DNA of 64,000 bases from Breviolum minutum Mf 1.05b.01 (taxonomy: Eukaryota > Sar > Dinophyceae > Suessiales > Symbiodiniaceae), in contig DF239942.1 in assembly GCA_000507305.1 (NCBI GenBank), positions 1 through 64,000 of the forward strand, given 5' to 3'. The notes below the pieces were generated by a model. It was given only the letters and a program-made list of their open reading frames with translations. It did no database searches and was not told where the DNA came from. Shown in pieces: positions 1-15,600 of the stretch; position 1 is the stretch's first letter; the number at the start of each line of letters is the position of its first letter. A program made the translations under genes and the position numbers.

Positions 1-1800
1 AGAAGGAATGTTTACATATTTTTTCACCAGCACTTTGGCCACGGGCTCGTGCCAGATCAACTCATCCCTGACCTGCGTTTCTTAAGTGGTCCTGGTGCTG
101 TGCCCCTGAGATATCCCAAGTGGGGAGCCACAAACGGGGGATTTGGGGAAGCCATGGCATGGTGAAACGTTGAAACGGGGGTGGGTTTCTGAAGGGTTTC
201 GGTGGTTCCCATGATTTTGGAGGGTTTCGTTGGTTCCATGATTTCCCCGATTTCCGAGTTGGGCCCCCCCCGTGTTGCTCCCATGAGTTCACTTAAGCTT
301 ACTTCCGATAGCCTCCTTGGCTAGATACCAACGGAAATTTCTTCCAGTTTCATGACTGTAGTTTCCCATCAATTGGGGAAACTCTGTGGTAATTTTTTGA
401 AGCGCCCCAAGGCCTCCCTGGCGTGAAAGCTATTGCTTCAATCGACATCTGGCAGCTCCTGATGGCTTAATCTATGGTTCGGTTCCCACGAGATGGCGCC
501 GGGCCAAACCCATGAGGTTTGAAAATATTTTCACCCCCTGCATTGCTAGTGACCTGCAGCTACAAAAGTCGAGAAAATCCAAGAGAGTTGTTGAGGTCAA
601 GATGAAAAACAACTTAATGAGCATTTGTAGTTTCTTAATTGCTGGCGGTTTTGAAAGAAAACCACAAAGCGAATAGATAGGAGTTCTTTTCAGATACAAA
701 GTGATATGAAATCGGCTGCACTCTCAAACAAAATTGGACAATGGCAGAGGTGTTGAATACCTCTTGCAATGTAATGTTGTAATGGAACATCATCTTTTTT
801 TCCTCATGAATACAATAGGAATGTGTTTTTTTTTCGTGCAACTGGAGAGATGGTGGAGTTGGAAGAGGTCAGTTTCTTTTTTGTTTTCCCCACATGTCAG
901 TTTGGTGGGGTCGCAAACATCCAGAACTGTACTATCCATGTAATTGTAGAGGACCCCTTGCGTGAAAAACATCTCTACTTATGTTCTCTTCATGTCAAAT
1001 AATGATGGATCTTGTTTGCTAATGTTGGTTTAATGAGATGCTTCTTTCATTTTTTTCTGATCGCAAGATTGAGCGCAATTTATATCCACCGACCCACCTG
1101 CAATTTTTCTCCCGGATTTGGGAAATTCTACTGTTTTGGCATTTCCATCCACTTCTTGATAGGTGGTCCATGTCTTGCGGGGATTTCGGCCGACTTATAT
1201 GTATATATATATAATTATATATATAGACACTTGACAGTAGCAGCATAAGCCGTCAGTGAATTATAATAAGCCCAGGTTGATCATCATATGATAAGGTGGT
1301 GGCACTTGGGTGGCCCCGAAAAATGGGATGGAAATGGAAATGGTTGAGGTACTCCTCATTTTCTTATTGACTCAGCGGTTTGTTGGCATTTTTTCATACT
1401 TACTTCATACGGAGTGAATTCTCTAATATAGAATATACAAGTATTAATAGTATAAGTATTTAGATAAATATATATATATATATATGTATAATAGTCATAC
1501 TACATACTTCGTTTTGGCTTCAATCTTCCTGAGTTTTTTTTTTGAAGTTCCCATCTTCAAACTCCAAGCAACCTGTTGTGATGCTTTGGTTTTTTTATCG
1601 GCGAGGTCTGGTGCGGAACAACGAGACGGGACACGAGGCGGGGACATGCAGTCTTTTCGTTACACTCCTGCGATGTGTTTTTGTTTTGAATGGAAAAAAA
1701 TATACAACACCAAAAACGGTTGGTGACGGGTTGTTTAAAATCAAGTGAAATAACCTTACTTCTACCAGGATGATATTGACACTTGACTCAAAAAGTTGAG
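1..1800. other. Unassigned start of window
   Basis: No exon passes my threshold. A stretch near 898-990 reads CQFGGVANIQNCTIHVIVED, but without acceptor or donor. AT tracts at 1197-1225 and 1465-1490. Confidence 0.35.
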
Positions 1801-1839
1801 TTTCAGTGCCCCACTTGACATGGAAACCTGCTACCGCAG

Positions 1840-1878
1840 GAGTGCGTTACTTGCAACGAGGGCGAAATGTCCAGCTGG
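1840..1878 (+). CDS. Candidate Cys-rich exon (ECVTCNEGEMSSW)
   Basis: A CGCAG|G acceptor precedes an open stretch reading ECVTCNEGEMSSW, with the C-x2-C spacing of GCC2/GCC3 modules. The likely donor is TGG|GTCCAT. The frame stays open further downstream, so the end is uncertain. It is the first Cys-rich candidate in the window. Short and weakly supported. Confidence 0.35.
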
Positions 1879-2766
1879 GTCCATCGGGTGGCAAAGAGCG
1901 GTTTCGTTTTTTCACATGGAAGGTTCCCATGAAACCCCCCAAAAAAGTTAATGCAGGATGGAGGACACTGGCTACAAAATGGCAGAAAATAGTTGCATTA
2001 TATCATTCTCATTTTTTTTTCCAGAAGGAATAGTCCCTCTTTTCTTTTTTGTCGGAGATGGCAAAAAATCTTGTTTCCAGCGTTTAAGAGTTTGCTGCCC
2101 ATGAGATTCATCCAACATTTCTCTTAAGCCAGATAACTAAGACGGGAACCCAAAATGGTTGTAGATGACTTTCCTCGTCCATGGGGTTAATGTTCAGGCT
2201 GTTTAACCATATTTATACATGTTCGTTTTTCAGGTGAGTAAATCCTATGCCATTCTATGAAGCCAGAAAATCGGATTGAAGGTGGGAGAAATTCGGTGAA
2301 CCATTGGTAGTTTTGGTTGAAAGAAACTCTGAGCTGCGCCATTGCAAACCGGATTTTTTTGTCATACCTCTTCGTATATTATGATGTTTAGGACTGCAAA
2401 GAGATACAGCAATGCAAGGGCATAGTTTTCATTGTTTGATGTATCACGATAAACTCAAGATGTAGAATATATGTGTATATAGATATACAGATATGTTAGA
2501 TATGTTATACACAGGCTTAGTTGGAGAATGACTCTTCCATGAAGTTTACTAGCGGCGCCAGTGGTGTATCAATCCAGGGATGACGGACACGCCTCGAACA
2601 TCCCACGTCAGATTCCACCATCTTTCAGGTGTGATTTTTTTGCTGGGAGGAGTAAATTACTCAATAAAGACATCACAACCACTCTAGGTTGGGTTATTCA
2701 GAGTGTCTTTTCATGCACCCGGACGCAGTTCATTCAAAATCAAGAATCATTGGGTGCAAATGTTAT

Positions 2767-2802
<36 letters not shown>

Positions 2803-5800
2803 GGTTGTCTTCGCTTTTTTTGCCTTGGGATCGACCATGTCATTCAACAAAAGTGTCGTTTTTCCCTACATTTTTTGGGTCATTTTTTTCCAACGAAGCG
2901 ATGCGACGATGCTTTTTTCCCGACGAAACAATCTCTCAGCCTAAGGACCCTCGAAGGGATAGACGCTACTGTGACATTTGTCCACCAGGGACGCATATCG
3001 ATGAAGGGCACTGTGAACGTTGCGAGGAGCGGGGGAAAAATCCCGGGGGAAAAAAAAACAACAGGATACTGTAGGTGAAGTTGGATGAAATTTCTATTTG
3101 GAGGCCCAATGAAGCAATGTGGATACTCAAACTGATATCCATCTATCCCCCGTATATGGAAACATATATACATATGTACATACACATGTTCATGTAGACA
3201 TATCGCTCTCATTGTTTTGCGCTTGCTCTATTTCTCTTGCTGCGTTGCTCATGTCTCTCTCTCTCTCTCTCTCTCTCTTTCTCCACATATTTTCACTTTC
3301 TTTCTTGTTAGCCTGCTGCTACATGATTCTTTGCTCACACATACTCTACGTGGACAGATACAACTACTTTTTATGATGCCACCGTGTCTCAGTACATACA
3401 AGGCGATACGCCTACGGCCACCTTGCCTTTCAATAGCTAATAGCATTATTGTGTACGAAATTTAAGATACAAGCCCAAGAAACAAGCTACCATTGCTTGC
3501 TGTATCTATCCTATCTGTCCTTTCTATCCCATTTCTTGTGTGTCCTTTCCGTCTCATCTCTCATATCTATCCTAGCTGTCCTAGCTAGGTACTTCTCCTT
3601 TCTGGCGTGCCTTTCCCTCTAAGCTTACAACTTGCAACCTTTCTTGTCTTTTGTATCCTTGCCCATCCGATCTATCTTTCGTATGTCGCTTATTCATTAC
3701 ACTTCCTATCTTGTGTATCCGAACTCCTTTTCAGTAGTAGAAATCCTATCTATCCAGCTTGTTTATGGTATGTGTTCTATCTGCGTATCTATCATCTGTC
3801 TGCTTGCAAACACAGAATAACAAACTAGAGACGGATAAACAAATTTAGGTGCAAACAAATAAACAAATAAACAAATTTAGGTGCATGACTACACATGAAA
3901 ACAGATTTCGATACGTGTTGTAGATGAGGACGGGGATATTTCGATTTTGGTTTACAAATAGATATTGAATACAGATATAGAGACAATGGATTCCGATATG
4001 GATGAAATTTCTGTAGATGTAGAGACATAGACAGAAAAACCAACATAAAGATCCAGACTATGGCTGCAAACTTTTGCATGAATACATTCCCCATCGATCT
4101 ATGTGTTTTTCAATGGTCAGGAAGGCCACTACTCAGATGAAGCCGGATCTGTTAGCTGCAAATCCTGTGACATGACTGCAAATGGTGGCGAATTGGTGAA
4201 TTTCCCAAATTTTGAGAAATTCTCGGGTGATATAGATTTGATCAGGTAATCCCGGTATCCCGATATCCGTGGTGGTGAATTTCCTCAGAAAACCCTCAGT
4301 GATTCCTGGATTTGCTCCCTGAGTGCCAGGCGGGTCACCCGAGTCACCCAAGTCACCCGATAGAAGATTGGATTGCTAAGCTTCCCCCAATGATTAGCGT
4401 CTTAAGACGGCAAGGTACCAGGTAGCAGAAGTCGTAGTAAGAGTCGCAAATGGCGTTTTTTTTTGTGTCCAGGTTTTTGTCAGACTTTCAGTTGGTGTCC
4501 GGAATATTTTGTCTGTAGCAAATGAGTTGGGAATCATAGATTTTTGTTTGTATTTCTTGGGAGTTGCAAAGTTATCCCCAAAGATTGCTTGGAGTCTAAT
4601 AATACATGGCTTGCTGACAAAGGTATATACAAGTAGTTTGATAAACGGCCCATAAACAACCAATACGACGAAACGTGTCATGTACTTTGAAAATGGTGTA
4701 TGGGGGTATTGACAAGGATCATTTAATTACCCATTGGAAGTCAAACAATGCAAATGTATGGTGAATTTGAGGAATTTCCCCTTAATAGTGTGTTGTTGGG
4801 GTTGGTAATACTGTTGATGGAAGAAATCCTGCACCACCTGGAATGTATAAAACCTTGTAAATAATGGGATATACTACCTATCAACTGGTGAACACCGGAT
4901 TTCAGCCACCAACAGTAGTGTGTTGGGGTTGGTAATATGATGACCCCAGGTTTTGGAAGGATGTGTTTTTAGTAGGCACTGCATCGTACCTTGTACCACT
5001 TCCTTCTCCACAGGCGATGCCGGGACCTTTCAAGATCATGAAGGAGCTGACTTTGGTTACAAGGGAAATGTAGGATTTTGTGTGTATATATCTAGGCAAT
5101 TTATAGCAACCTCAGGTGAGGTGATCCCAAAAGGTAGTGAATAGTGAGGGAATCCCACCTAAAATGGCCGAAACATTCAGGTTAAGGATTTATTGTTATT
5201 TTTGCTTAGATATATAAACACAGATGAGTATGTACCTAATATATAACTCTATAGATATCTATCTGATGTGTACATGGGTTGTTAAGGTTGGTTGATGGTT
5301 GTTAAGGTTGGTGATTTTCTATTGTTTGAACCTTCCAAATTGTAGTCTTTTTCATGCAGCCTTTTTGGGATGGGCTTAACAAGCGACCGGCAAACCGCAC
5401 GGCCAAATCATTGGCTGAATTTCTGATCCTTCAAACAGGCAATAGTGCCATGGAAAGGATGCAGCACCGAAGTCTGTGAAATGCTCTGTAAAGAAAAGTA
5501 TCACCACCAACCTCTATATTGCCGGTCCTTTCACCGATCGCATTTCTGGTTTAGATTCTGCGACAGGAAAGACCGAGTGTCTCCCTTGTCCTGCGGGGCG
5601 CTTTAGTTCACAGGCAGCTTCACGTAGGTGTTACTTGGCAAAAGCTGTTGGTTTGTGAAGGGTGAAAACACCCTCCCTGAAATTAACAGAAACCCCCAGA
5701 AAAAAGATGCTTGGAAGACGGTGTTCCTTTCAGGACTCTGCCTATTTCTATGGGCTCTGCTGCTAGTTTTAGTGTTTTTTTTTGGTACGAAAGGTGACGG

Positions 5801-8800
5801 GTTTTTTCAGAAAGGATGACATTTCTGTTTCCAGCAGATCTAGGAATCCAGTCAGAATCAACAAAGTGTGTTTTTTCCCGCTGATTGTGGACGCTTTTTG
5901 AGTTTCAGTGCGCTCTTTTTGTGCGGTTTTTGTAAAGTTTGAATCGAGTTTGCCAACGGTTTATTCCAGAATAAGGGGAGACCCCAATCCTAATTTGTAA
6001 ACCAAACAATTGCCAATGTTGGCTCACTTTTTGGAGGCCCTTATTTTTAATTGGAACCATTTCTTTCGTTCAATTGCCTGGTTGATGTTGGTAAGTTTTT
6101 TTTGGGACGTCCATTTCTCCTACTTGCTGGATGATGAGGCACGGACTGTCGAGACACCTTTGATGCTTCGAACCCTGCATCGCGTCCCCACTGGTCACCT
6201 GAAGGTGGGGAGTGTTTTTGGCGCCTATACAATACCTATCAATCTGTATTCACACATCTGCGTATAGGTATTGTATATATATATATATGATCCCGGTTCG
6301 CGGTTCGCTACCNCTGTTCAATTGTATCCTCAACATATCACTACATATCTTACTTTGCCCTCCGTTATCTTATTTGATCTAGCTTTCAATATCTGATCTT
6401 AACATGTAACTTATTTTAGCATACATGCTTCTCTTGCTTGAATTCAACTTTGCTTCATCTTATCCTACCAGTTGCATTGCTGTTGGCTGGATGACCCCCA
6501 CCCCTTCCCAGGACCCACCCATTCCACAGGATGTTATGACCATGACCATGGCAGGGGGGGTGGGGGGGGACCCGGAACCTGGAACATATATACATATATC
6601 TCTCAAAAGATTGATGGAAGACCTCCCTGACGTGATATATCAATCTGCCCACAATCCCAGAAGCGCCCTGCGCCAAACACCTTTTGTGACCACACAAGTT
6701 GAAGTAGCTCCACGTCCAACCTTGAAAGGACGATCAGGCTCAAGCACCCACCACACCCACAAATGGTTCAGCCTCGAACAGCCACAGCTTCAAGTGATCA
6801 ATGCGGATTAGTGGATGCAACCACGAGAACCCCGAACATGGTGATATGATCATGTAAACCAACACCAACTAAGAGACATCTCGAACAGGATGCATTTGAC
6901 ATATATCATATATATATATATATATGGTGAGCTTAGATGATGTCCCTTCAGAAGGTAAGTCTTTTTCTTGGGATTTGCCCTGATTCTTCAGGATTTTTGG
7001 AGTCGAAAACGCATACATATTGCAACTGCATGCACCTGCATGGTGTGTTTGAGGGTCAAAGCATAGTGACCTCAACTGACATTCCCAGAAATCATTTGAT
7101 TAAGGGAACAACCTCAAATAAGAAGCTGCATTTTTCGGCTGATTTTTCTCCAGGAAGTGCTGCCTGCCAAACGTGCATGGATGGCGCCAGTTGTGAGCCT
7201 GATAGTAATGGTATCTATTCGAACCTGGGACCAAGCAACAAGGGAAGGGGTATCAAAGGTGCACAAAAGTTGGCTTTTGAGATTGGATGATGCTGTTTCG
7301 ATTTTTGGAGGAAGTTGTGGGGTTGGAAATTGGGACACTGTTTGACAGTCTCTTGGTTTTGCATATCAACATAGAGGGAGCAATTTCATGTCGATTTGCT
7401 TTTCTGAAGTTGAAAGTAGGGTTATGTGTGTTTGGTAAAGGTGTTGGTCAGATTGACATTTACTTGATTTAGAGATGCCATCAAAGAAGCTGCTAGAATG
7501 GTGTTTCCTTCGAAAGCGATAGATTGGGTGAGGTTTGGGTGAGATACTGTTGATGGTTTAGAACAGGCTAACCAAAATTGGTATATATGCATATACTAAC
7601 ATATATACATATATATATATATTTACAATGATATATACATCTATGTATGATTATATATATATAGGTATGTATACATGCATAGATTTATTGTTCTATGAAA
7701 CCCTCCCACAAAAAAATGTCACTTTCCATTTCAACTTGTTCGCTGGAGTTCTGAACTATAAAACCCGTATCATTAATTGCGCCTGGATGACATTTGGAAA
7801 GCTGAATGATTGAGCTAGCATCGGCAATCATGCTGGTCTTCAAGCAACCTTTGTTTGAAGTTCTATATTAGTTTTTTTTTGGAATCTTAACATCAACTTC
7901 AATTTTTGGGAAGTGCCCCTTAGTTTGTCTTCACTGTTCAGTCTCATTACCAGATACACCCAAACATATCAACGATTTTGATTGATTTTTTTGCGGCAGA
8001 TTTGGATGGGTACATGGAAATCTTTTGCTGCAAGCTGCGGTTGACGGCGCGGTTCATATCTGCATGATAGATCTATCTTAGGCAGATGGCTATCTGCCTC
8101 CGTGTCGCATCTACTTTTTCTGATATGCAACACTAATAATATCATTATCTATCTATCTTTTTGTCTAGATTTGCTTTCGTTCCAGCGACGTCAAGGAACT
8201 TTACCAATTCAGATGGCTACTACCTCTTCCCAGCAGAGTGCTTTGGTGCCAAAATGCCTAAAAGCTCTTGGAAAAAGACTTTCAGTTTTCATTTGTTGGC
8301 CAGCTTTTCAGCTTTTTTGTCAAGTTGGATGAAGATGTGGACTAGACATTGATATACATACATGTATATGTAGGTATACATATCTATCTATATATATATA
8401 TGTATGTATATATACACATAAATGTATCTCTGAGCAATTGCATTGCCTCCAGAGTTGGAAAATGAGATCATCACGTGCGAGGTAAGGAGGTTCTCCGTCC
8501 ATTTGCCTACCTTTGGTGACGCTCATATCACTTTTAAGCCTAAACCATATATTTATATATACATAATATGCATGCACTTTACATATTCACATCGCATTTC
8601 AACAACATACGGAAATACAGGTAAACTTCAAGCTGCTTGAACAGTCAAACTAAGGTTGGTCCATGAAGATGCTATCTTGACGTTTCGTTGGCTGTCAAAG
8701 GGGAAGGTCATGGGTGCGAACGGGAAAAGGTTGGGAAGATGTGAAGTTGTGTTGCCTTGACTTCCTATGCTCTGCACGGAGTTTATCAATTTGCAAGTTC

Positions 8801-11515
8801 TTTTTGGAACTTAATTTTTGCTGAGAAAAAAATGGATGCACCATTGCAAAAAGGATTAAGATTCAACTTTCAAGCTTTTCTATACAGCAAGCTCTGGGCG
8901 AAGCAGTGTGCTACAAGGCAAAAGGTAAACGCTGTTAAAAAATTCGGAATGGCTATGAATTCCCACACATCTTCAACGAACAGTTTCAAAGTTTCCATGG
9001 CCATCCTAGTTTTACCACATACAAAAATTACATCCCTAAAGACCTCGCAAAAAAAGGTTTGTTTCACAAGATTGGAGACCTCCCCCCCCACCGTTGCTGC
9101 CGACGCATTGCCGAGGATGGGCTATCCGCTCTTTCGCTGCAATCATGGCCATGGCTTGGCGTGTCGTAAGGGTGGTCAGTGCTATGTGGACCCCGAGAGC
9201 GGTGAAGAAGCCATGACAGGACCTATGCAGCTGAGACTGATTGAGATGGGTTGGCGGCCAGTGAAATTTGGTTGTTTTTTTTTGGTTGTTTGTTTGTTTG
9301 TTTGTTTGTTTGTTTGTTTGTTTGTTTGTTTGTTTGTTTGTTTGTTTGTTTGTTTGTTTGTTTGTTGGTTTTTAATAGTGGTTGTTTTTATGTTGGTGGA
9401 GGAGTGAGGGGGCTACAACCGCATGACTCGGATGTTGTTTGGAGTGAAGTTTGAGTTTTGAATCTTTGTGAAAGTCCCCATGAAGAAAGACGAGTGTCAT
9501 GAGTTTCAGGGGAACTTTTCATCTGGCGTGATTGACATGGGTGACCAAAAACGGCTTCTTTTCAGAGGTGTGTTGCATCTTTTTTTGGGTGGCATTCTTG
9601 AGGGTCTCCCAATCAGACCGTCAGTCGAGGTGTGGCAGCTGTCTTCCAGGCATGAGCTGACGGAGGGTCCACAACACACACCGAGAAAAGATGGATAATT
9701 GCTTGTTGGGCAACGGAAGTTATGGGAGAAAAATTCTGTGAAGATATGAGGAGATGATTTGGATTTTACATTATGAATGTCTACTTGGAGACTCATTTTG
9801 CTAACTTGGAATCTCCTTGTTTAGCTGACTGACGAATGTTCAGCAGAGACTGTGTTTGGAGTCTGGAGGGATCTTTTCTCCATTCAAGGTGGCCAACTAA
9901 GAAGTCACTGTTAATGGGGGTCCCAATCCTGTGGCTAAGCAGTTGAGGGCGGGAAGATGACTTCTCCCCAGAATCACTTGGGGTTTCATACAGCCCTCTT
10001 AGCCGATAGAAGCGCCGTTAACAGTAACGTTTCATATACTTTATCCTCCAGGTCCGGCCTGCAAAGGGCTTCCATTCCAACTCCAATCCTTAAATCTCCT
10101 CAAAGAGCAGCTTGTGATTGAAAGGAATTATACCAAAACTGGTGTTGCACGGAGTACTTTCACTGCTTGGAAGTGGGTTTTTTCAATGGTCCTTGGAAAC
10201 AGCGACCAACCCTCCAAGCCCTCCCCCCCCAAAAAAAAACAAGATGGTTTAGTATCTGGGAAGTTGATCCCCGAAATGGGCCCCAAAAAAGCATGTAAGT
10301 TTAGCAACAACAAAACTTTGATAGCTTTCGAATGCGCAAAACTGGTTGATGATGTATTTTCAGCGGTATTTATCCCGAAAGAATCGGTGTATCTACTGAT
10401 GAAGTTCAAGGAATTCTTCGGATCCTCGTGGATCCTTCCCGGCTCCAGGCTACGCAAAGCCAATTGGCCAACCCTTGCAAGTCTGTCGAAAATGTGGACC
10501 CAGGACGGGTCAAGGAAAGGTGGGGGTGGTGCACAATGTTGATGTGACACGACACTACAATGCTACAACACAGAAAATCCACGAAAAATGCCATGAACTT
10601 AAGGGATTGCCCTGAAACAGCAGCAGTACGGAATCGGGAATCCTACCAAGTTTTTTCAGAAGATCTGTGTGCAGCGTGAGGATGTGGAGTTGGGTGGGTG
10701 TAATGCTCCAATTTGGGACAATCTTCTGTATGGCGCTGTTTCTGATGATTGCCACTTTGCCATGCCAAAAATCTTACAACAATTTTTTCAGCCTTGGAAG
10801 TGAAAAGTTCAAGATTTGTTGAATTTATGGACCTTTTATGGATGGAAAAAAAGGATTGGATTTTTGATCAACTCATCTCCGACTCATGGTGAACCGTAGC
10901 ATATCATATCCAAGCATCAATTTTTCCAATGACTTTTCTTAGGCAAGAAAGAATGTGAATACACAAAAGACTTGAATATTTTTGACACGGGGGTGTTGGA
11001 AGTCTGAAAATGGTATATCTGGTATAAGTATAAGGCGTAGCGTTTATGTAGTTCGTTGTGCGGTGGGTGAAGCCAACCACAATAGGTGCAAAAATATATG
11101 ATTCTTGTATTTCTCTACTTGCAAGTTTGTTCATGGTGTGTATATAAACTCTATGACATTGATGCAACTGCAGTGTTTGACATATCGAAACAGTGTGACA
11201 CTATTCATATAATGTATCTCGGTCAAGATATGACGACCTCACCCCCCCAGGTCACTTGTGAAAGGAGTCGCTTTTGCAAAAAACAAAAACAAGTGGCCCC
11301 GAATTCCCGTTGCAGTGGCAATGTTGAGGTGAGCAACAAGCAATATTCAATATAGGGGATTATACACCTTACTACAAAGTTACGTGATTTTTGAACGCTA
11401 CTCAGGTGAATTTCGTCTCTGACTACAGCAAACCCAAGAATATTCTCTCGATCATTCTGAAGCAACTCTTCAACTACATTCAGCCTCTTTGCATGATTTG
11501 TTTTTTTTGTGTGCG

Positions 11516-11562
<47 letters not shown>

Positions 11563-12616
11563 TTGTTTGTTTGTTTGTTTGTTTGTTTGTTTGTTTGTTT
11601 GAAAAGGGCGCTGACACAACTCCACGCGGGCCATGCAAACTAAACCTCAAAGAATCCCTGCAGAAAGGACAGTTTTTTTTTGGAAAGAAAACGGAATTTC
11701 GGATGAGTAATTTCAACGAAGAGTTCAAAGGGGATTCCTTTTCGTAGATGAGTCGCAACGCAAGCTTAACCACCAACGACGAAACAAAAAGTGACCACGA
11801 AAAGGACTGTTGAATCCACTGAGCAAAGGGAGATGGCTCTCGAGACCAGCATTGGCAATGACCAATGTGAGGTTATCAAAAGTTGGGCCACCACTGCCAT
11901 CATTGCCATTATAGCAATGATTGGCTTCAGAATGCAATTCAACCTCCCACCAAATCTGGATAAAGTTCTTTCCATATGAATTTGGTGTATATATTCTTGA
12001 ATTCAAAAAAAGATGCATGGTGTGCCTTTGTGGTCGTTTGTTTTTGATTACATTCCATCTTTCAAAAAATAGATCCCAAAGTGATGCCTTGAGGTGATGG
12101 TGGTGTAACGACACTTGTTTTTTTAACCTGCAGGTTTAACCACATCTCTTTCCCTCCTGAGTGACCAAAAAATTGGTTAACCTGCAAACTTTCTACCCAC
12201 CCAAGTCTCTCCCACCTTCGCTTCGCTTCGAGCTGAGGATGGCTTCAGTGGTACTGGCTACAGGTCCCCTTGAATCTTGAAGCCTTTGGGGTTGGATCAA
12301 TCTTGTCCTCAGTTGGGGGGCGTCAAACTTGATGCAAGGTCATTCATGGGTCATTTTGATGAAATTTCCCCTTATAATAGTGCATGAAGTTTGGGTTGGT
12401 TACGTATATATAAATATGTATATATATACATATAATGGCCTGCTGTTAAAAGAGGGAAACCCTTGAAACTATAAGCAAAATGGTGACCATAGGATCCATA
12501 GATTTTCTGCTTGAAGCAAGTCATGATGTTTGGCAGGTGGGATTTTTCTTGGGGGGAAGTCGTGGAGATGGGGTGAGAATCAAACACAATGATGCTTATA
12601 TGATACTATGAAGGAC

Positions 12617-12654
<38 letters not shown>

Positions 12655-15600
12655 GGATGATGAGGATCATGAGGATCATGAGGATGAGGATGGATGGATG
12701 GATGGTGCATGATTGATGGTTGATGATGAAATGATGGGCGGGGATCATGATTGGGGTAAGGATATTGAGTTGGCGTGAAATGCAGCAGTTGGAAACTCCT
12801 GGGGCCCATTGTTCCTGTTGCCCATTGCCCATGTATGTGTTTTTTCATCACTTGACAACATCAATGATGAGATTGATCTCGAACAAAGAACATCAAAGAA
12901 GCAATTTGAATCATCTTGCACACAACATGACTTTGACTCTGTGGTACTTAAAAAGGGTTTAAGGTTTTTTGTTACCAAACCAGCTTGGATTTTCTGTTGG
13001 ATCACTCATTAGGTCCCCAGTTTTCAACTGTCATTGGGTCGCCTTTGGAAGGCGGTGCACATGAGCTTTATGGAGGATTGAGCGTCCTGGATAGCTTCGA
13101 ACTTGCGCAGGACTGGTGACCGGAACCCCTTTCGATGAATTTTCGGTACATCTCAACAGATCTCAACGACATATCTCAACAGATGCCCAATACAAGAAAC
13201 ACCCAATGTCGGACTTTTTTTCCAGGCCAATTTTTTCCACGCATCGGTCGGTCCCTTGCACTACCTAACATCCTCTGGGTGAAACGGTCAGGATTATTTG
13301 GGTGTCGGATCTGCTGCTTGGGTTCCAGAATCGGGTGCGTGTTTGATTCAAGAGCTCTTGCCTTCCTGGGGTGTCAACAAGGCAGGGACGGAACATTTTT
13401 TCGTGGCTGATGTTTTTTTGTGCGGTTGGTCGGGTCAAGTTGGTCCTTTAGGATTGTGGCTCAAGTTGGCATCAAAATCAGACCTGACATCTTCTCTACG
13501 ATTTCAGATTTGCCTGAGACAGTCTGAGAGACCAAAATTATCCAAGCTTCACTTCTGGCATCTTGCAAGGAGGATGACCCTCCAGAAATGGCTCAGATGA
13601 AGAGCCATAAGCAGTTTGCTGGGGAAGGAGTGGTGAATAGCGTAGTCTTAATAAGTAACTTTTCCAACTAGGACTTGTCAAAGTTCTTCTGATTACCCTC
13701 CCTGAAACTAACAGCAAACGCCCCTGAAAATAGGCCGAAACTCAAACCATCCATTTTCAGGTGCTTTTGCTGTTAGTTTCAGGGAGGGGGTAGTTACTAA
13801 GTACTACAACCCTCACCCCCAAAAAAATCACAGGACTCTGACTTTTGATCCTTCAAATCGGAGTATTTCACCCGAAAAAATTACCCACGTTGGACTCTCC
13901 AGGTGTTGACCATCGTTGGCCTCTCATGGTTTCCGTGCACAGCACCTCGATACGATTGAAAGATAGGGAAGTTGATGGAAGAAATCCGGCGATGAAAACC
14001 ACCTGGGATTCATAAAACCTTGTAAATAATGGGATAAACTACCAAGCTCAAGTGGTTAGTTAGCCGGATTCTTTCTTTGGCGGTTGCAACTTGGATCTCT
14101 CAGCTTGCGGCACCTTTTGCCCCAAATGGTGGGGGGCTGACGGGCTGGGTGTCGTCGGAAGTGTCGTCTAGCACCTAGAGTCCCGCAGTCTTTCGTGTCA
14201 GTTACGTTGTCATTCAACGTCTGCCTCGACACCCACGAAATTCCTCACTCATATTCTTCTTTCTTTTTTAAGTACTTATTTGTATTATGTTTGTATCTTG
14301 TTGAAATTTGTATAATTATTTTGAATCTGTTTAACAAACTGCGGAAATGGCTGATAACCTTTCCATGCTATTTGGAGTCTATGCTGGTATAATTTTTTTG
14401 TGGTAATCTTCCATTGCTGGGGAGCCATTATTTTGATTTTGAGGTGCAAGATGCTCATCAAAAGGTGGACCATGAGCAATGAGCTGTAGAGATCTTACCC
14501 AGTTTGAGAACCCACAAGATGTTTTTTTCGCTTGAGACCAGGATCCCAATTTACTTGCGGCACCTTCAACTTTTCTTGCTGACATGACTATAGGCTATAG
14601 GCTATACACTCCCTAGAAACAAATCGAGACTCAAAGCCGAAACGGAGAAGCTTGTGGGGTGTGGGTTGTCTATGTAGGAAGTTGTCTACGTAGGAAGACA
14701 CCTAAAAAAAATCAACTGAGATCATCACTATGGAAGGGTCTTATTTCTAGTGATACTCAACCATGAACCTAGCCGCTATGACGCTGTCGTACTCGTAACT
14801 TACGACCAGGGCTTTTCAGCTTTTCCTGAGTGCTGGGGTGTACTGGTTATCACTTTGATCAAATGGAATGTTTTCCCCATGGCAAGTGAAGGCGGCCACA
14901 ACAAATAATGGTGACAGCAGCTTTTGGGTGATCGGTGATTGGATGAGGCGATTGTTTCGACCTTTGTCTTCCTAGTTATCAAAGCCTTGAGGCATCGGCG
15001 ATTTTTCGGAGATGGGGAGAGTTTTTCAGGAAATGCTGCTTTTGGGAGGTTGTAGATGCATATATTGTATACAGTATATGATTTCTAGTCTATTCATATA
15101 ATATAGATATGATATGTTGATATATTATATAAAGCAAGTATTCATAGCATCAAATATATCATGTTCCCAGCCTCTGGCGGGGTTCACCCGCCCAGCTTGG
15201 TATGGTCTGAAGCCACAGATTTTTGGCAGGATTTTCATACCTGGCCCTACGCAATGGTGGTATCCCCCAGAAGCTGCGAATATTTTGACCTCCACAGCTG
15301 TAGAATTTGTGGTCTTTTGACATTCTGGGCTTTTAGAATTTGTACTCTTATTGATCTTTGTCTATCTTTAGCTATATGTGTCTATATCTATCTTTCTTGA
15401 CAACCTTGCCTGACCTTATTGACCCCCCATATCTTATTTCATGTATCTTATCTTATCTTATCTTACCTTACTTTCTCTCAGCTTTCTTACCTGTCTTTCC
15501 TGCTATTGAATCTTAACCTATCTTTCTTATCTTACCTTCTATCTACCTACATGTCTATCTACTATCCATCTACTATCTATCTAACTACCTATCACCTGCC

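Noticed and set aside
3119..3465. Open frames over the (CT)n tract
   Set aside because: Low-complexity Leu/Ser repeats caused by the dinucleotide run.
6425..6811. 128-codon + frame (MTPTPSQDPPIPQD...)
   Set aside because: Low-complexity start, AT-rich flanks and no splice signals; not called.
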